In this document: positions 11,772-23,717 of the stretch, piece by piece
How the letters are laid out: each line of letters starts with the position of its first letter
How positions within the stretch are numbered: the stretch's first letter is position 1
NCBI GenBank assembly: GCA_000507305.1
Contig: DF239543.1
Location: 46,265 to 110,264, forward strand
From: Breviolum minutum Mf 1.05b.01
Lineage: Eukaryota > Sar > Dinophyceae > Suessiales > Symbiodiniaceae
Direction of reading: 5' to 3'
Length of the DNA: 64,000 nt
Notes under the pieces: model-generated
What the model saw: only the letters and a program-made list of their open reading frames with translations
Database searches by the model: none
Told to the model about the DNA's origin: nothing
Program-made: the position numbers and the translations under genes

Positions 11772-11868
11772 AACGGAAAACGGCAAATTTTCTATTTTCA
11801 CCCCGGTCCCTGGGGAAATGATCCAATTTGACGAGCATATTTTTCAAATGGGTTGAAACCACCAACAA
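11772..11868. mobile_element. TIR element family C, left end eroded
   Basis: The right end GGGTTGAAACCACCAACAAG and the core TTTCACCCCGGTCCCTGGGG are intact. The left end has lost the GGTGGTGG motif. Confidence 0.5.
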
Positions 11869-11889
11869 GAAGATGGGACCTCCTTTGCT

Positions 11890-12051
11890 CGGAATCATCC
11901 CAGCAGATGCAGATCGAGCGCCCAAGTGTTGGGGATCAATCCCCGAGATCCAGGCTGCTAAGAAGGCAGAAGAAGAGAGGGAGGCGGAAGCCAAACGTCA
12001 CCTGGCTGGATTTTTAAGGGATGGAGAGATGCGGGAAAGATGTCCATTTTG
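11890..12051 (+). CDS. Exon candidate, Ala/Glu/Lys-rich helix
   Basis: The frame reads IPADADRAPKCWGSIP, then EIQAAKKAEEEREAEAK and RHLAGFLRDGEMRERC. The central part is a strongly charged helix or coiled coil. The open frame runs to a TGA at 12050-12052, but the true splice end may lie earlier. No family recognised. Confidence 0.33.
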
Positions 12052-12486
12052 AGGTTTCCAAAATGGCCCATGTTCATGTATTTTGGAGGCTCCCGAATTT
12101 AGAAAGCCACATCAAGCCTTGCTACTTTGCTTCTTGTTCCGAATTGTGCTGGTTCATCAAAAAATCCAAAGTTGATAGCTCGAGTCTTTAAGGAAGTCTT
12201 GGTTTCGCAGGGGGAAATACTCTTAGTGACTTCTTCGACTGCCATTGAGCGCGTATGGAGCAAGACCTGAAATCCACAAACGTGTTCGTCAAAGTTTCCC
12301 ACCCATCTTTTGATGCACAGCTGCGATTATTTGAGATGAGGTGGTTTCAACAAAGAGCTTTTTTCAACCCATAGTCAATTGTTCTTTGTCAATCTGGAAT
12401 TTGAGAAATGAAACATGTATGAGTTTCAAGTTTCAAGTGCTTTTTTAGATCCTGATTGAATTCCAAACCAGACCCAACAGCAACAG

Positions 12487-12588
12487 GAAGCATTTGGGTC
12501 AAAATGAATGGTTCATTCAACAAGGCCTGGCTGCTGAGAGCCCCAGTGGCATCGCCAATTCCGACCTCAAGGCAGTGGGCCAATTCAG
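12487..12588 (+). CDS. Exon candidate, unassigned
   Basis: Bounded by CAG|G (12487) and CAG|GTTATC (12588). The frame reads KHLGQNEWFIQQGLAAESP and then SGIANSDLKAVGQF. It starts and ends in phase 2. Good splice motifs on both sides and a protein-like frame support a real internal exon. No family recognised. Confidence 0.45.
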
Positions 12589-13375
12589 GTTATCAAAGGA
12601 AGTTCAGTTCGAAAATATCTGATGATTTTGAACAGTTTGTGTGTATTATTTGAACTATTAGTGATTAATAGATTATAACTTATAACCCAACTGTTTAAAA
12701 TTTTTAAAACGCTTATTGGTCATTAAATGCTTACTGGAAACATCTTGTAATGGATGTGGATGTGTCTCAAAATTTCGGGGGCTAAGATTCAGTGAGGTTG
12801 GTTTCTGATCCAAACATGAACCATTACATTCCTAATTTCGAGATATGCTGGGAATGATGTGAGGAATGGGGGTCGTGAAAGTTCAAGTCACCTTTTCAAA
12901 GAATTTACTTGCGAGAGCTGTCACGAAAGCTTGCTTTAGGAGTATTGGCGGCCAAGTTTCCCTCTTGTATTGATTCTTGCACAGTTTTATTGGGGGTGCA
13001 ATCTCTTTGAGAATCAATCCAAGCGCTTTGGAGAGGGGAGTCATATGGGTTGTCGATAGCGGGTGCCGGGGATGTCCTCATCACCCATCACCCATCATCA
13101 GCATCCATTTTAACCAAAGCCGAAGGTGAACAATGCCGATGGACTTCCAGGATCAGGGGTTCTGGAGGAGGCGTGGCCACCAGACGGTTCGTTGGTGGTT
13201 TGCATTGCTTGGCGGTTTGTGGTTTTGCAATTCAAGGAGCATACTATCAAAAGTGACAAGAACTTCTAGTACGAGCATGTCTAGTAATAAACTTCCAAGT
13301 GTAACCACCAATGATCCGCTTGCTGAGGATTTGATTCATTTTCCGAAGGTTTGGATTTCAACCAAAATGTACGAG

Positions 13376-13454
13376 ATTCGGCAACACGTGCAAGCGTGAG
13401 AGTCTACGTTCCCAGGAAGAAGACGATGAAGAAGAAGAGGAAGAGGAGGACTGA
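13376..13454 (+). CDS. Terminal exon, acidic C-terminus
   Basis: After GAG|A the frame reads FGNTCKRESLRSQEEDDEEE and continues with an unbroken Glu/Asp run to a TGA at 13452-13454. Poly-acidic tails of this type are common at the ends of nucleolar and chromatin proteins and chaperones. Together with the basic start at 5453 it may close one gene, which is inference. The alternative frame is Lys/Arg-rich and runs into a stop soon after. Confidence 0.42.
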
Positions 13455-14793
13455 ACAATGCTTCTCAATTTGACCAGAGTGGCATTGATGGAATCAAGGA
13501 GCTCAGGTACTGTATTTTGTATTAACATTGAAAACTGGAAAAACCTGCCAGAATTTCCAAAAAACGCACTTCATAACTACAGTCATCATTACTCAATTTC
13601 CCATCTTTTGTTGATACCTTTTTCGCAACCTTGGTGGATTGAACTTCAAGAGTAGTGACAGCGGGGGATAGGACATCATAGTTCAAGATCCAGCGGCTAT
13701 TAAGCCAAAGGGACTTTTCAGTTGCAGCCCCTGCTGGTGTGGGAACAACTGTCCTGGCCTAAGTTATTTTTGTTGCCTGTTGGTGAAGTGTTTTTTTTGC
13801 TAGACTTGACTAAACTTTTTTGCGTGATTTCATCACGAAAGGTATCGGCACTTTCTTGTTGAAATTGGTGTGAAATCACCAGTTGAGCAATGAAGAAAAC
13901 CCTGGTTGTTTAGGGTATATAGGGGATGAAATACTACCCATTTATGTGGGGACTATAAATAGCCATTATAAGGAGTGAAATCGCCAATTGTTTTTCAAAG
14001 CAGTGAATTTCTTGTTGTCGAACTAAGGATCGGCTGCGGGAGGAGCGGATTTTCGTTGACCGGGTGTGAAAGCAGCTGCTGATTGAGCCAGAAATTTATG
14101 TTTTTAAGGAGGAAATGACACATAAATTTTTGGTAAACATCTTGTAGTTAACAGTTTTACCAATAAGATTGATGATGGCCTCTGTTTTTTGAAAGCAGGG
14201 GGTTGGCTCTGAAATTAGTAGCTGCATCACCCCCTGGTGTCGACTTAAACAAATAAATCTGCTCATGCTTTGGCCGACAAATGATTGTCTTTTGCTTACT
14301 CTCATGCCTGGGGGCTCAGCGGAGGGCACCTCAGCAGGAAAGAAATGGTGAGTTTCTTTTTGCAAAAAAATCAATAGGAAAAAAAGAGTCCAGTGAACAT
14401 ATGAATTTTGGAGGTCAAAATACCTGTTGATGGACAAAATCCTGCACCACCAAGGATGGTGATTATCCCATTATTTATAGGGTTTTTGACCATCCCAGGT
14501 GATGCAGGATTTCGTCCATCAACAGTACCAAGGATGTTTGGATCGGCACGTGTTTTTTTTGGGGTTCAACGTTGATTGGGGGCCCAGGGCTTTTTCTGAG
14601 CTGGCATTGGAGCCGTGGCTCTGTGATTCGCTGCAAAGTGTGGATGCCTAGGGGGTGAGTTTTTTTCACCAAGGATGGGCTGACCTGACATCTCAGTGGC
14701 GAAAAAAAGCGCTTTTAAGAGGGGTGATCCTAAGAAAATGATGGAAGGATCTCCAAAATTGCTGGTTGGGTGGTTGGGTGGTTATATGAATAT

Positions 14794-14891
14794 CTAGGTG
14801 GTGGTTTTTTAAGATTTTTGACTTTCACCCCCCTATTTGGGGAAGATTCCTATTTTGACTATTTTTCAAATGGGTTGAAACCACCAACCAG
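14794..14891. mobile_element. TIR element family C with 10-bp flanking direct repeat, 98 bp
   Basis: The element starts CTAGGTGGTGGTTTTTTAAG and ends GGTTGAAACCACCAACCAG. It is flanked immediately by ATATGAATAT on both sides (14784-14793 and 14892-14901), a perfect 10-bp direct repeat expected of a target-site duplication. The right copy runs into a TA microsatellite, so chance similarity is not excluded. Confidence 0.75.
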
Positions 14892-15301
14892 ATATGAATA
14901 TAATATATATATATATATGATTATATGGTATATAAATGACTCACCCCAGACAGAGTGATGGGATCTTTCCGAAATCCCGGACCTTGACATTTTTTCTTGG
15001 CATCCTGGTGAGCATCCAAGAAACACTTCATCCTGACCCAGCATTGGAAAAATATTGGGGGTTTTGTTACATAAATGGTACTTTTTGTGATATACTAGTT
15101 GATAGTCATTGTCATTGACATACTATAGTTTTATCCGGATGAATTAGATAGATTCGGGTTTCGCCACCATGCTACCTGTGACATAACATCTGGCTCTGCC
15201 TAGGCAGCGGACCATCTTTATGCTTGAGAGGCAGGTGACACGTGCAAGGCACGCCTGTGTTTGATGCAAAAGATGCCTAAGGAAATGTGCAAAAACGTCC
15301 G

Positions 15302-15323
15302 ATATATATATATATATATATAT
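15302..15323. repeat. (TA)n microsatellite
   Basis: About eleven uninterrupted TA units. Confidence 0.85.
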
Positions 15324-16262
15324 ACTCGAACAAAAAGCGAGAAAGAAACAGGACAGATAACTAAATGCAAAGAAGTTAGGTGTACCCTATATATAACCCA
15401 AATCAGATTCACAAAACTCAAAATATTTCAAAGGCTGTTTGAGACATCGGATGCGATTTTTCTGCCAGGAAACTGGAGGGGCATCCGGGCAAACCAGCGC
15501 GCTCTTTGAACTCTGGTTGGGCTTCCCAGATTTTGTTTTTGCCGGTGGTGATGGATGTGGGGTGAACCGCCACGTCTCAGTGGTTCTTCGTTAAGCGGTC
15601 AGTGATGTCATGAATGTTTCATCCAGGTGCTTCGCATGGGTGGAAAGAATCTTTCCAACAAAACTCAAGCTACCACTCATGGTGAGCTGTGGACCGCAAG
15701 CTTCCAAAATTCACCCATGAAAAAAATATATGAAACGAAAGATAGAATTTAAACAACTATATAATTGAAATTTATTTGGAGGCTGGCAGCGTTTTCGGAA
15801 ATCACCATCAGTGCTTTTCGTACTTTGCGTCTTCTTCACTTAGCTGAAGAGGACCCCCGCGCTGTGTGACCAACGCATATTCCTTGGAATGTGCCCAAAA
15901 AAGTTGCCCTTTGCAAACATGTGATTCCTTGTGGAGCAACAAATATTTGCCATGCGTTTTTCTAGGCTTTTTGTGATGCCAACAATGTGGTGGCATCTTG
16001 GCTCAGAGGGTCCAAGAATGACCAGCTTGGCTGGTGAGATGGAAACATTTCTTGGGATTTTCTGACCGCATTGCTTTACTGACCTTTCATTTCACTGGCA
16101 AGAAATACAACAGGAGCTTTTTCGAAAATAAGGCTTCCTGCCAATGGCTGGGATATTTGTCTCTATTCAATTCTGGATATACACTTTTCTTTTTGGGCCC
16201 TCACCGTTAAGGGTAAAAAGCAATGATACCTCAAGAAAAAAACCTCAACACTTCGGCGCTCA

Positions 16263-18157
16263 ATGAATCATGTTCATGTCAACCTCGTTTCCATCTATGG
16301 CACTGTGTCATGGGCTGTGTGTGATCACAGCGTATTACCACCTCGACAAAGGATCACACAAATCTCCCAGCTCTCCTATGGAGTTTCGCGCATCTTCACT
16401 TCGGTGTGTGGATTTTCGATGACTTCCTTGGTTTTCTTTGGATCTCAACGTCAAAGGTCACGTTGTTGGTCCCGATCAATCTCCACTGGGCGAGCTTCGG
16501 AATCTCGCCGTTCGTGTTCGCGGCTTTGGGAAGAGGTATTACCATCAACCGCTGACCTGGAAGTGACCAAGGACTTGTTGCAAGATGCTTGGGAAAAGTC
16601 AGGTTTTCGAGATCCAAAGGCAAAAGCTCCACTTTACCGTTTAGTGCATGTTGCATTTCCACATCTCTTTCCAACTGCCAGCACTGCCAAAAAAGCATTA
16701 CGAAGGGGTTATGTCTTGGTGGATGGTGAAACCAGGTCGAGTTCAAGTTTGTCTCCTCCAGAAGGATCGTTTCTTACAGCTCAGGTAGAAAGAAGTCTAA
16801 CTTCAACTCACAAGGTGAGTATTGAGCAAAGATTGGAGATGTGGAATGCTGGGAAGCCGGAATCTGCACAGATTCGGGTCTTGCATCATGATCAAGAAGC
16901 TGCATGGGCTGTGGTGAACAAGCCTCCTGGTATTCATACATCTCCAGTGGGAATTGATGCATGGCAAAGTTTGACATTACAATCATACTTACCTGCTCTC
17001 CTTGAACCACCCTTGCATGGAACCCCATGCCGAAGTGGCCCTAGACCATGCCATCGTTTGGACATGTTGGTGGCTGGTCCCGTTGCAGTAGCCACCTCAG
17101 AGGAAGCAATGAGATCATTGAATCAGTCCTTTCAGAATCGACAAGTTCACAAAGAATATCATGCAACTTGGCAGGATGAACCTGGACAACTTTTTTACCG
17201 TTTGATATTTGATATTTGATACTTGTTAAGTTATCATCATCATGTTATCATCGTTTTGTTTTCTTTTTAACAAATCTAGTATAGTCAAGTTTTTAGACCC
17301 TCAGCGACTGTGTTAATAGTCTTTGAAGCAAGGGTCTCACGAGCTCTGTTCGCGGAGATTTGGTAAAATACCACCTACACAAAGAATGGAGAAAAATGAG
17401 TGTTTTACAGTGAAACATCTAGATCTAAGAAAAGAACACATTTTTGTGTTATTTATGCATCTGTATTTGGCATGGCTCCAACATATTTCGGAATACTCTA
17501 CATGACCAACTTTGCCGTCCATTTTGATACCATCATTTTTAGCCATAAACATGTATGGTGGAACCTTTCATGAACTTGGGCCTTGGGGTTATATAAGTTG
17601 AACTCTTTCTTTCACGTTTGAACACATCGAATGACTAAGTTACTAAGGCCATTTTGTGTGGTGATGGTGGGCATGCAGGAGATCAATTTTCGGTTGATTT
17701 TCCAGTGGATGAGAAAGAATCCCATACAGATGTAGAGATTTTGCAGGTTGTACCTGATGATCATTATGGTTCACTCACCTCCGTAATTTTGAAACCTTTA
17801 GAAGGTCGTCGCCACCAGTTGCGAGTGCACATGGCACAGCTAGGTATCCCTATTGTGAATGATGTGCCTGAGATCTACGCCTTAGCAGAGGCCAATTGGT
17901 TAAAACGTCATGGTACAAAGTTACCTCAACAAATCAAAAAAGCACAAGGTTTGTTTCTACAAGCTGTGAAGCTTGAAGTTCCTAGTCCTTTAGATTTTTC
18001 CCGAAGGGTCATGGTAGAAGTGGATGTCTCCAAGAAATTTCAGAAATTGTTGGAGCGATCCGTGAAGCGAACAAAAAAGGCCACAGGCAGAATTGGTGCA
18101 GTTGGAGTTCTTTTTTTTCTGTTGAATCATGAAGATTTTTATAGGATCTTGGGATGA
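16263..18157 (+). CDS. RNA pseudouridine synthase, RluA family
   Basis: The enzyme isomerises uridine to pseudouridine in rRNA or tRNA. Exon 1 runs 16263-17184 and exon 2 17679-18157. The intron 17185-17678 has a GA donor (CCTG|GACAAC) and an AG acceptor (GCAG|GAGATC), and the join is in frame. Exon 1 carries RRGYVLVDG (S4-like), AWAVVNKPPGIHTSP, and the catalytic motif HRLD in CHRLDMLVAGPVAVA, whose Asp is the expected nucleophile; the usual TSG after it is replaced. NRQVHKEYHATW follows. Exon 2 carries LKPLEGRRHQLRVHMAQLG and then IPIVNDV, the second RluA signature, and GLFLQAVKLEV. A second start, ATG at 16419, opens an Arg/Ser-rich, acid-poor leader that could be an organelle transit peptide. 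The 3' end beyond about residue 460 may be intron read-through. Confidence 0.85.
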
Positions 18158-19022
18158 TCTGTCCAGTTTTTCGTAGCTTTGTTGCATGATTTGTCCACAT
18201 TTTTTCGGGTTTTTGAAGGGTATTGTTAGGGTCCGGCACGAACCAGACTTAGGACTCTCATCCGTAGAGTGTGAGAGAGATATTTTAGGATGCTCCAGTA
18301 TTCTGGTGGAAAGTGAAGGTCACTAGCACCCTATTCTGGCAGCAAACTTTCGCAAATGTGTTGAAACAGCAGGTGTTGAGATGATATCGTCAGAAACCCT
18401 ACTTCTTTTCAATGATCTTCATAAACCCTACTTCTTTTGGAAAAGAGAACGGTGTGAATACCAGAACATTTTCAAATCAACAGATACATATGGGATCACT
18501 CCGGCATATTGCCTAAAAGAACCATTATTTTTTTGGATACACTGACCAATCTACATGCTTGAAGCTGATTGCGGCCAAAGTGCCGACCGAAGCACGAAGC
18601 ACGATACATGAGTGTGCATGATACCATGGTGCGGAGGGTTGTTTAAAGTTTAAAGAGTCAAGCTTTATAGGCAATCCGCCGGGAACCCCTCCCCCTGTGA
18701 TTGCCGATAGTTGGTATTTTTGTAACCTGGACCAACAAGAACCATCTTCAATTTGGATGGCTTTGGAATGTCCCAATCTTTGCGGTCATTGGGTAGCTTT
18801 GTTGATCCAAAATGAGAGCATTTATCAAAGAGCCTTGGCACGTTCAAGGTGAAGCAGCCTCAGTTGAAGAGAATCTCCGTTTTGAGGACAAAGATTTCCT
18901 CGGAAAAAAAAAGGGGTGTGCCATGGCAATCGTCACAACGCCATTTATGGCAGGTGGGATGAGATTTCTGTTGTTTACAGGATTTTTTTGGCGTGTTGGT
19001 AAAGGAAATTTGGTGGAAAGAT

Positions 19023-19117
19023 ATGGATGTTTCCGAAAATAGGGATGTTTCCCCCAAAATGGATGGTGAAAATCATGGAAAACCATATGAAAATGGATGA
19101 TTTGGGGGTAGGAAACT
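19023..19117. mobile_element. TIR element family B, right end degenerate
   Basis: Starts ATGGATGTTTCCGAAAATAG and contains CCCCCAAAATGGATGGTGAA. The right arm has shrunk to GGGGGTAGGAAACTG. Confidence 0.6.
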
Positions 19118-20582
19118 GTTGACTGCTGCTTGGAAAATCTGATATTTTTTTTTGTTGGAAGCGAACAAAAAAAGACCTTCCAAGATGAGTTTCCTCTTAA
19201 GTCAAATGTTCCTTCCTGTCATTAAAGGTGCGGAGAATGAGGCTCCCTATCCGCCTGTTAGCGGCTCAAGGGTGAGAAGAGGGATCTAAGTGGAGGGGCC
19301 ACATGTAAATGTGGGTTTGGTTGCTGGAAAATTGCAGGTTAGTATGAAAAAGAAGATGGTCCACCACTAAACCGGTACATTGCTCATGAAGTTTTGTATC
19401 CATGTATCTATCAAGCTATCTATCTATAAAGTTTGTTGGAAAGAGCAGGTTTGAAACAAGATTGTTTTTGATCCGAAGGAGCTCGAAAAGTATCCATCAA
19501 CATTGATACCTTGAGGCACCACAGGAGACTTCAGCTGCAGAGGTGCAATGGTGATGTGCAGCATGTAACGCTGAGCTTGACATGTCAAAAGTAAACATGG
19601 ATTCTTCAAATTCCTGGTGACAGGGAACTGCAGCGGCTGCACCAAGCGCCGCACCAAGCGTGCAGAAGAGTTCCTCCTTTATGGAGGCTGAGCTATGATT
19701 GGGTGGCTGGGTCATTGGCAAGGATTGATCTTCCTAGCATCGTGATGTGCAGATGCCAATTTTCTTTGATGCAGACTCCCCCATGTTGAAGCTCATAAAT
19801 GTATCCTGACGATCGATTCTTTTGGAGTCTATCAAAGTTGCCATTGTAAAGGTGACACCAGGTTGTTTCAACACATGGAAGTTGGACGTTGGAAGGGGTT
19901 TGAGTTTGAAAATCTTGGACTTCTGACTTTTTCCATCATCTTCTATAGATATCACAAGCTGTGGGGTGTCAACGTGTCGAGCTGTGAGACATTTGGACCA
20001 TCGCAGGTTGCTGCGGAAGCGACCGCACCGAACAGCTCGGTGCATTTACAGGTGGCTTGGGAATTTTTGGGGAATATGCATCAGGGTCGGTGCGCTCGGG
20101 GACTGCCATGGGTGTTTGTGGAATCAATTTGAAGATGCCTTAAAGATCTTAAATAGATCTTAAAGCTGTTTTCATGTATGGTCCATATTTTACGACCTCT
20201 TGATGATGCTGTGTCGTTTTGGAGCGTGCTTTTAGTACTGTAATGTCAACATTACAAACATTCCATTCCGACTTGAACAATTCTCTCAAGGTGCTTCTAC
20301 AGCTGGGTGGGAGCTGGTTATGTGCAAATGGAGTTGTGAGCCTTGTCCCATCCTTAATCTTCAAGAATGTTGACCGGGTGAACATATCAATTATAGTGAA
20401 TCAGGAATGATATCCTTGCAAAGCCCGTAAGATTTTTTCACGATTTTTTCCTACCTGTTGCTCACTCTCATCGGAAGGTGTTTTGAGTTGGTTACCAAGG
20501 TTTTACTGGGTGCAAAGAATCTGAAATTCGATTATCCAGCAGGAGAAATCAGAAGATCATCCGATTTCTGCAATGGCAATAT

Positions 20583-20688
20583 GGGTGTTTCCAAAAAATA
20601 GGGAGAATGGGCTCCAAAATGGATGGTTTATAATGGAAAACCTATAAAAATGGATGGTTTGGGGGTACCCCTATTTTTGAAAACACCC
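20583..20688. mobile_element. TIR element family B, intact ends
   Basis: Left end GGGTGTTTCCAAAAAATAGG, right end CCTATTTTTGAAAACACCC. The core AAAATGGATGGTTTATAATG is the family consensus. 106 bp with no coding capacity. Confidence 0.8.
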
Positions 20689-22390
20689 ATATCAACATTT
20701 GTGTGATGCCTTGTTTTGCTTGTGACCATGCTCAGCAGTTAGCTGTGGTCAGGATGGGCATGGGCTGAGCTCAGCCTAATCATCCTGTTTTTGCTGGTTC
20801 AACGTCTACAGAGGAGCAGTGGAAGCTATGCCAATAGGCGGGTCATCACTTTCTAGCCGCTTCTATTATTTTATGACTTCTTTTGCCGTTTCCATTCATC
20901 AAAATTTGTCAAACAATCAGAGAGTGAAGGAACACTCTAATTGGGAATATGAAGAGCGGTAGTCGCTGCCCTGCCCACTGCTTTGTGCTTTCGTGTTTTT
21001 TTTCGGGGTTTCAGGGCACAGAGCAGCCTTTCAATGGCTTGCTTCTTGGCACTCTCCAGCATTTTGCTGTTGCTGGCCAGCTACTTTGCAGCTTTACAGG
21101 CCATGCACCCACCGACCTGTTGACCCGGAAAAACTCTGCCACTGCCGGATGTGGTCGAGTCAATGTGAGGTCTATGTGATGGAAGTCGAGTTCGTAATGG
21201 GCTTGATTTCACTGCCTGGGCCTTTGGACTCCAATTCCATTCATTTGCCTTGGGGATGCCATGAAAATACGATTTCCACTCAGCTAATATTAGTTTTCTG
21301 AAGAGCCAAGGGTGTACCAAAAAAGCTGCAGTTGGTAGATTCATCTCGCAGTCTCGTCATGCAACGTTTGAGGTCAGTCCTTGCGGTAGAATTTGTTCTG
21401 GGCGTTTTTGCTGGACACAAATACTCAAAGAGGCGAAACGAAGGGATGAAAGCGTGATGGTTTAGCATGGGATTAGAATTTCATGTGGTGGATGATTTGG
21501 AAAGTTACAGACATCACAGAAAACTTTGTGAGATCTGTCAGGAGAGTCCAAGGTTGAACGTCAATTTAATTGTACCATTGCCATCCATTACCTGCAAAGG
21601 GTGAACTTCAGGAGGTTTGGGTAGAGATGAGCTTAGATCAGCAACTGCTGCTTAGTGGAGGGAATCTCCAACCGCAACAACCTTAGAGCTTCAAACGCAA
21701 CCAAATGTATCTTAATCCTTACATATTTGAGTGAATAGAAAGATTTCATCCACTTGAATTGAGGCCTTTTGGTGAGATCCCCTTACCAACACTCAAATAC
21801 TTGTGAACATGGTATGTGAACTTATTGCGCACAACATGTTTTCCGTTCGTATATGTATATATATATATATTGCTTCACATTGCCATCATGCCATGATCGG
21901 ATTGTGCGAAAACACTGGGATGATACGTGGTGCAAGTTTGCCTCCCATTGGTTGGAAACGCACCGCATACCTGACGGACCTAACTGCCTTTTTTCGAAGG
22001 TGCACTAGATTTTTACATGGGGATAAACTAATGGCACCCCCCCCCCCAAAAGATCAACCCAAGACTTTTCGGGGAGTTCATGATTTGATGATCATCCCCT
22101 ACCAACAACCAACAACACATCATGGCACATGGTGTGTCATCAGCCAGGCCTAGAGACTCTTTGGGTCTTTACATGGCTTCAGTTGTGGCCCTGGCTGCTC
22201 TGATTACTGCCTGGGTTGTGGACACCGGAATGGTTGAATGGATGTTGGATGTTGAAAGGGGCTGAACCATGGGAAAAGTTTAGAGTCTATACAATCGATG
22301 ACAGTTGATGTACATATTTCTAGTTCTTTTTTTGATATCAATCAAGTGCCAAAGTTTTGGGACAGGCCTCTTGAACAATGACCTGTTTTC

Positions 22391-22493
22391 AGATTGGATA
22401 CCTTACAACACCCAAACCTCGCAGGACTTGGTGGCCGGCAGCTTGAATGCGGAACAAATGTACCTTGGCTCACCGTTGTCCACACGTCACTGA
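22391..22493 (+). CDS. Terminal exon candidate near strand switch
   Basis: After CAG the frame reads DWIPYNTQTSQDLVAGSLNA and EQMYLGSPLSTRH, ending in TGA at 22491-22493. It is the last protein-like stretch on the + strand before the AT-rich island. No family recognised. Confidence 0.28.
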
Positions 22494-23082
22494 AAGAGAG
22501 ATGCGAAAATCGCAGAAAACCCTGCTTTGTGAGTCGTGAGGTCTGCGGCTTTGATTACTGGATTGGCTTTAGCCCTTGTAAGCATTCTATTTTCAATATT
22601 CTTCTCGTGTTGTATGATCAATGAATTCTAAAAAAACAATTAAAATGAAATAAAATAGATATATACTGATAATTGATTGGAATTGGTGCTTACTTTCAGG
22701 TCTACTATTATCTATTATTTATTAATTTATTTTATCAAAAATATTTTTTAAATAAAAATAATTATAAAATATTACAAATCAAAATATAAAATATAAAATA
22801 TAAATAAAAAAAGATAAAATTATAAATTATATATTTATAATAATATAATATTAAATATAAATAAAAAAAAATATATATATTAAAGATTTTAATAAATATA
22901 TTTAAAAAAAATAAAATAAATATACGATATATATAATTTAATGAATAATTTATAAATAAATTAAATAAAATTTTGAAATTTAAAATTACTAATATTTAAA
23001 ATATCTTTTTAAATATTTAATATTTAATTAATAATTATAAATATTATTTAAAAATTATTTAAATGCATTAAATTATTAAAGA

Positions 23083-23445
23083 NNNNNNNNNNNNNNNNNN
23101 NNNNNNNNNNNNNNNNNNNNNNNNNNNNNNNNNNNNNNNNNNNNNNNNNNNNNNNNNNNNNNNNNNNNNNNNNNNNNNNNNNNNNNNNNNNNNNNNNNNN
23201 NNNNNNNNNNNNNNNNNNNNNNNNNNNNNNNNNNNNNNNNNNNNNNNNNNNNNNNNNNNNNNNNNNNNNNNNNNNNNNNNNNNNNNNNNNNNNNNNNNNN
23301 NNNNNNNNNNNNNNNNNNNNNNNNNNNNNNNNNNNNNNNNNNNNNNNNNNNNNNNNNNNNNNNNNNNNNNNNNNNNNNNNNNNNNNNNNNNNNNNNNNNN
23401 NNNNNNNNNNNNNNNNNNNNNNNNNNNNNNNNNNNNNNNNNNNNN
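23083..23445. other. Assembly gap (363 N)
   Basis: An unbroken run of N inside the AT-rich island. The length may be an estimate. Confidence 1.
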
Positions 23446-23608
23446 ATCTATATAATTATAATCTATATAATTTTTAAATTCTTAATTATATTAATAAAAA
23501 ATTATATAATTATAATAATAATTATATTAATATAAAAAAAGAATTAATTAAATTACTATTAATATAAATAAATCTAAAAATATATTAATTTTCTTTTCAT
23601 TAAATAAT

Positions 23609-23717
23609 CCGGGTGATGTTCACTGCCACAGTCCCGTGTCCTTCGGTTAATAAATGAAGGTTATAGAGGTATAACGCCCCAACCGCCTCCCTAAAAGAGG
23701 TATCCTCGGGGTCACCC
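23609..23717. repeat. GC-rich hairpin cluster inside the AT island
   Basis: A GC-rich segment of about 107 bases is closed by GGGTGA at 23611 and TCACCC at 23712. Inside are further short inverted pairs: CTTC/GAAG, GTTATA/TATAAC and CCTC/GAGG. This nested arrangement resembles the GC clusters of some mitochondrial genomes or a small mobile palindrome, but no known cluster sequence was matched. It does not fold as a tRNA by eye. Confidence 0.6.

Larger units (their letters stand above)
13455..16262. other. Spacer without convincing exons
   Basis: A stretch of about 2.8 kb. It holds a family C element (14794-14891) and TA microsatellites near 14904 and 15302. The stretch at 13463-13505 (FDQSGIDGIKEL) looks vaguely EF-hand-like but lacks a proper 12-residue loop. 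Confidence 0.45.
18158..22390. other. Long spacer with two family B elements, few exon candidates
   Basis: Only weak + strand candidates were seen: 19990-20070 (TFGPSQVAAEATAPNSS) and 20236-20310. Two copies of a family B element lie at 19023 and 20583, and a C-run at 22038-22047. No RNA gene recognised. Confidence 0.45.

Noticed and set aside
13463-13505. EF-hand exon (FDQSGIDGIKEL)
   Set aside because: The loop is too short for an EF hand and the stretch follows directly after a likely stop codon.
19245-19270. Relict spliced-leader sequence (AGCGGCTCAAGG resembles the 3' end of the dinoflagellate leader)
   Set aside because: Only the last eight bases match; the diagnostic CCATTTT part is absent.
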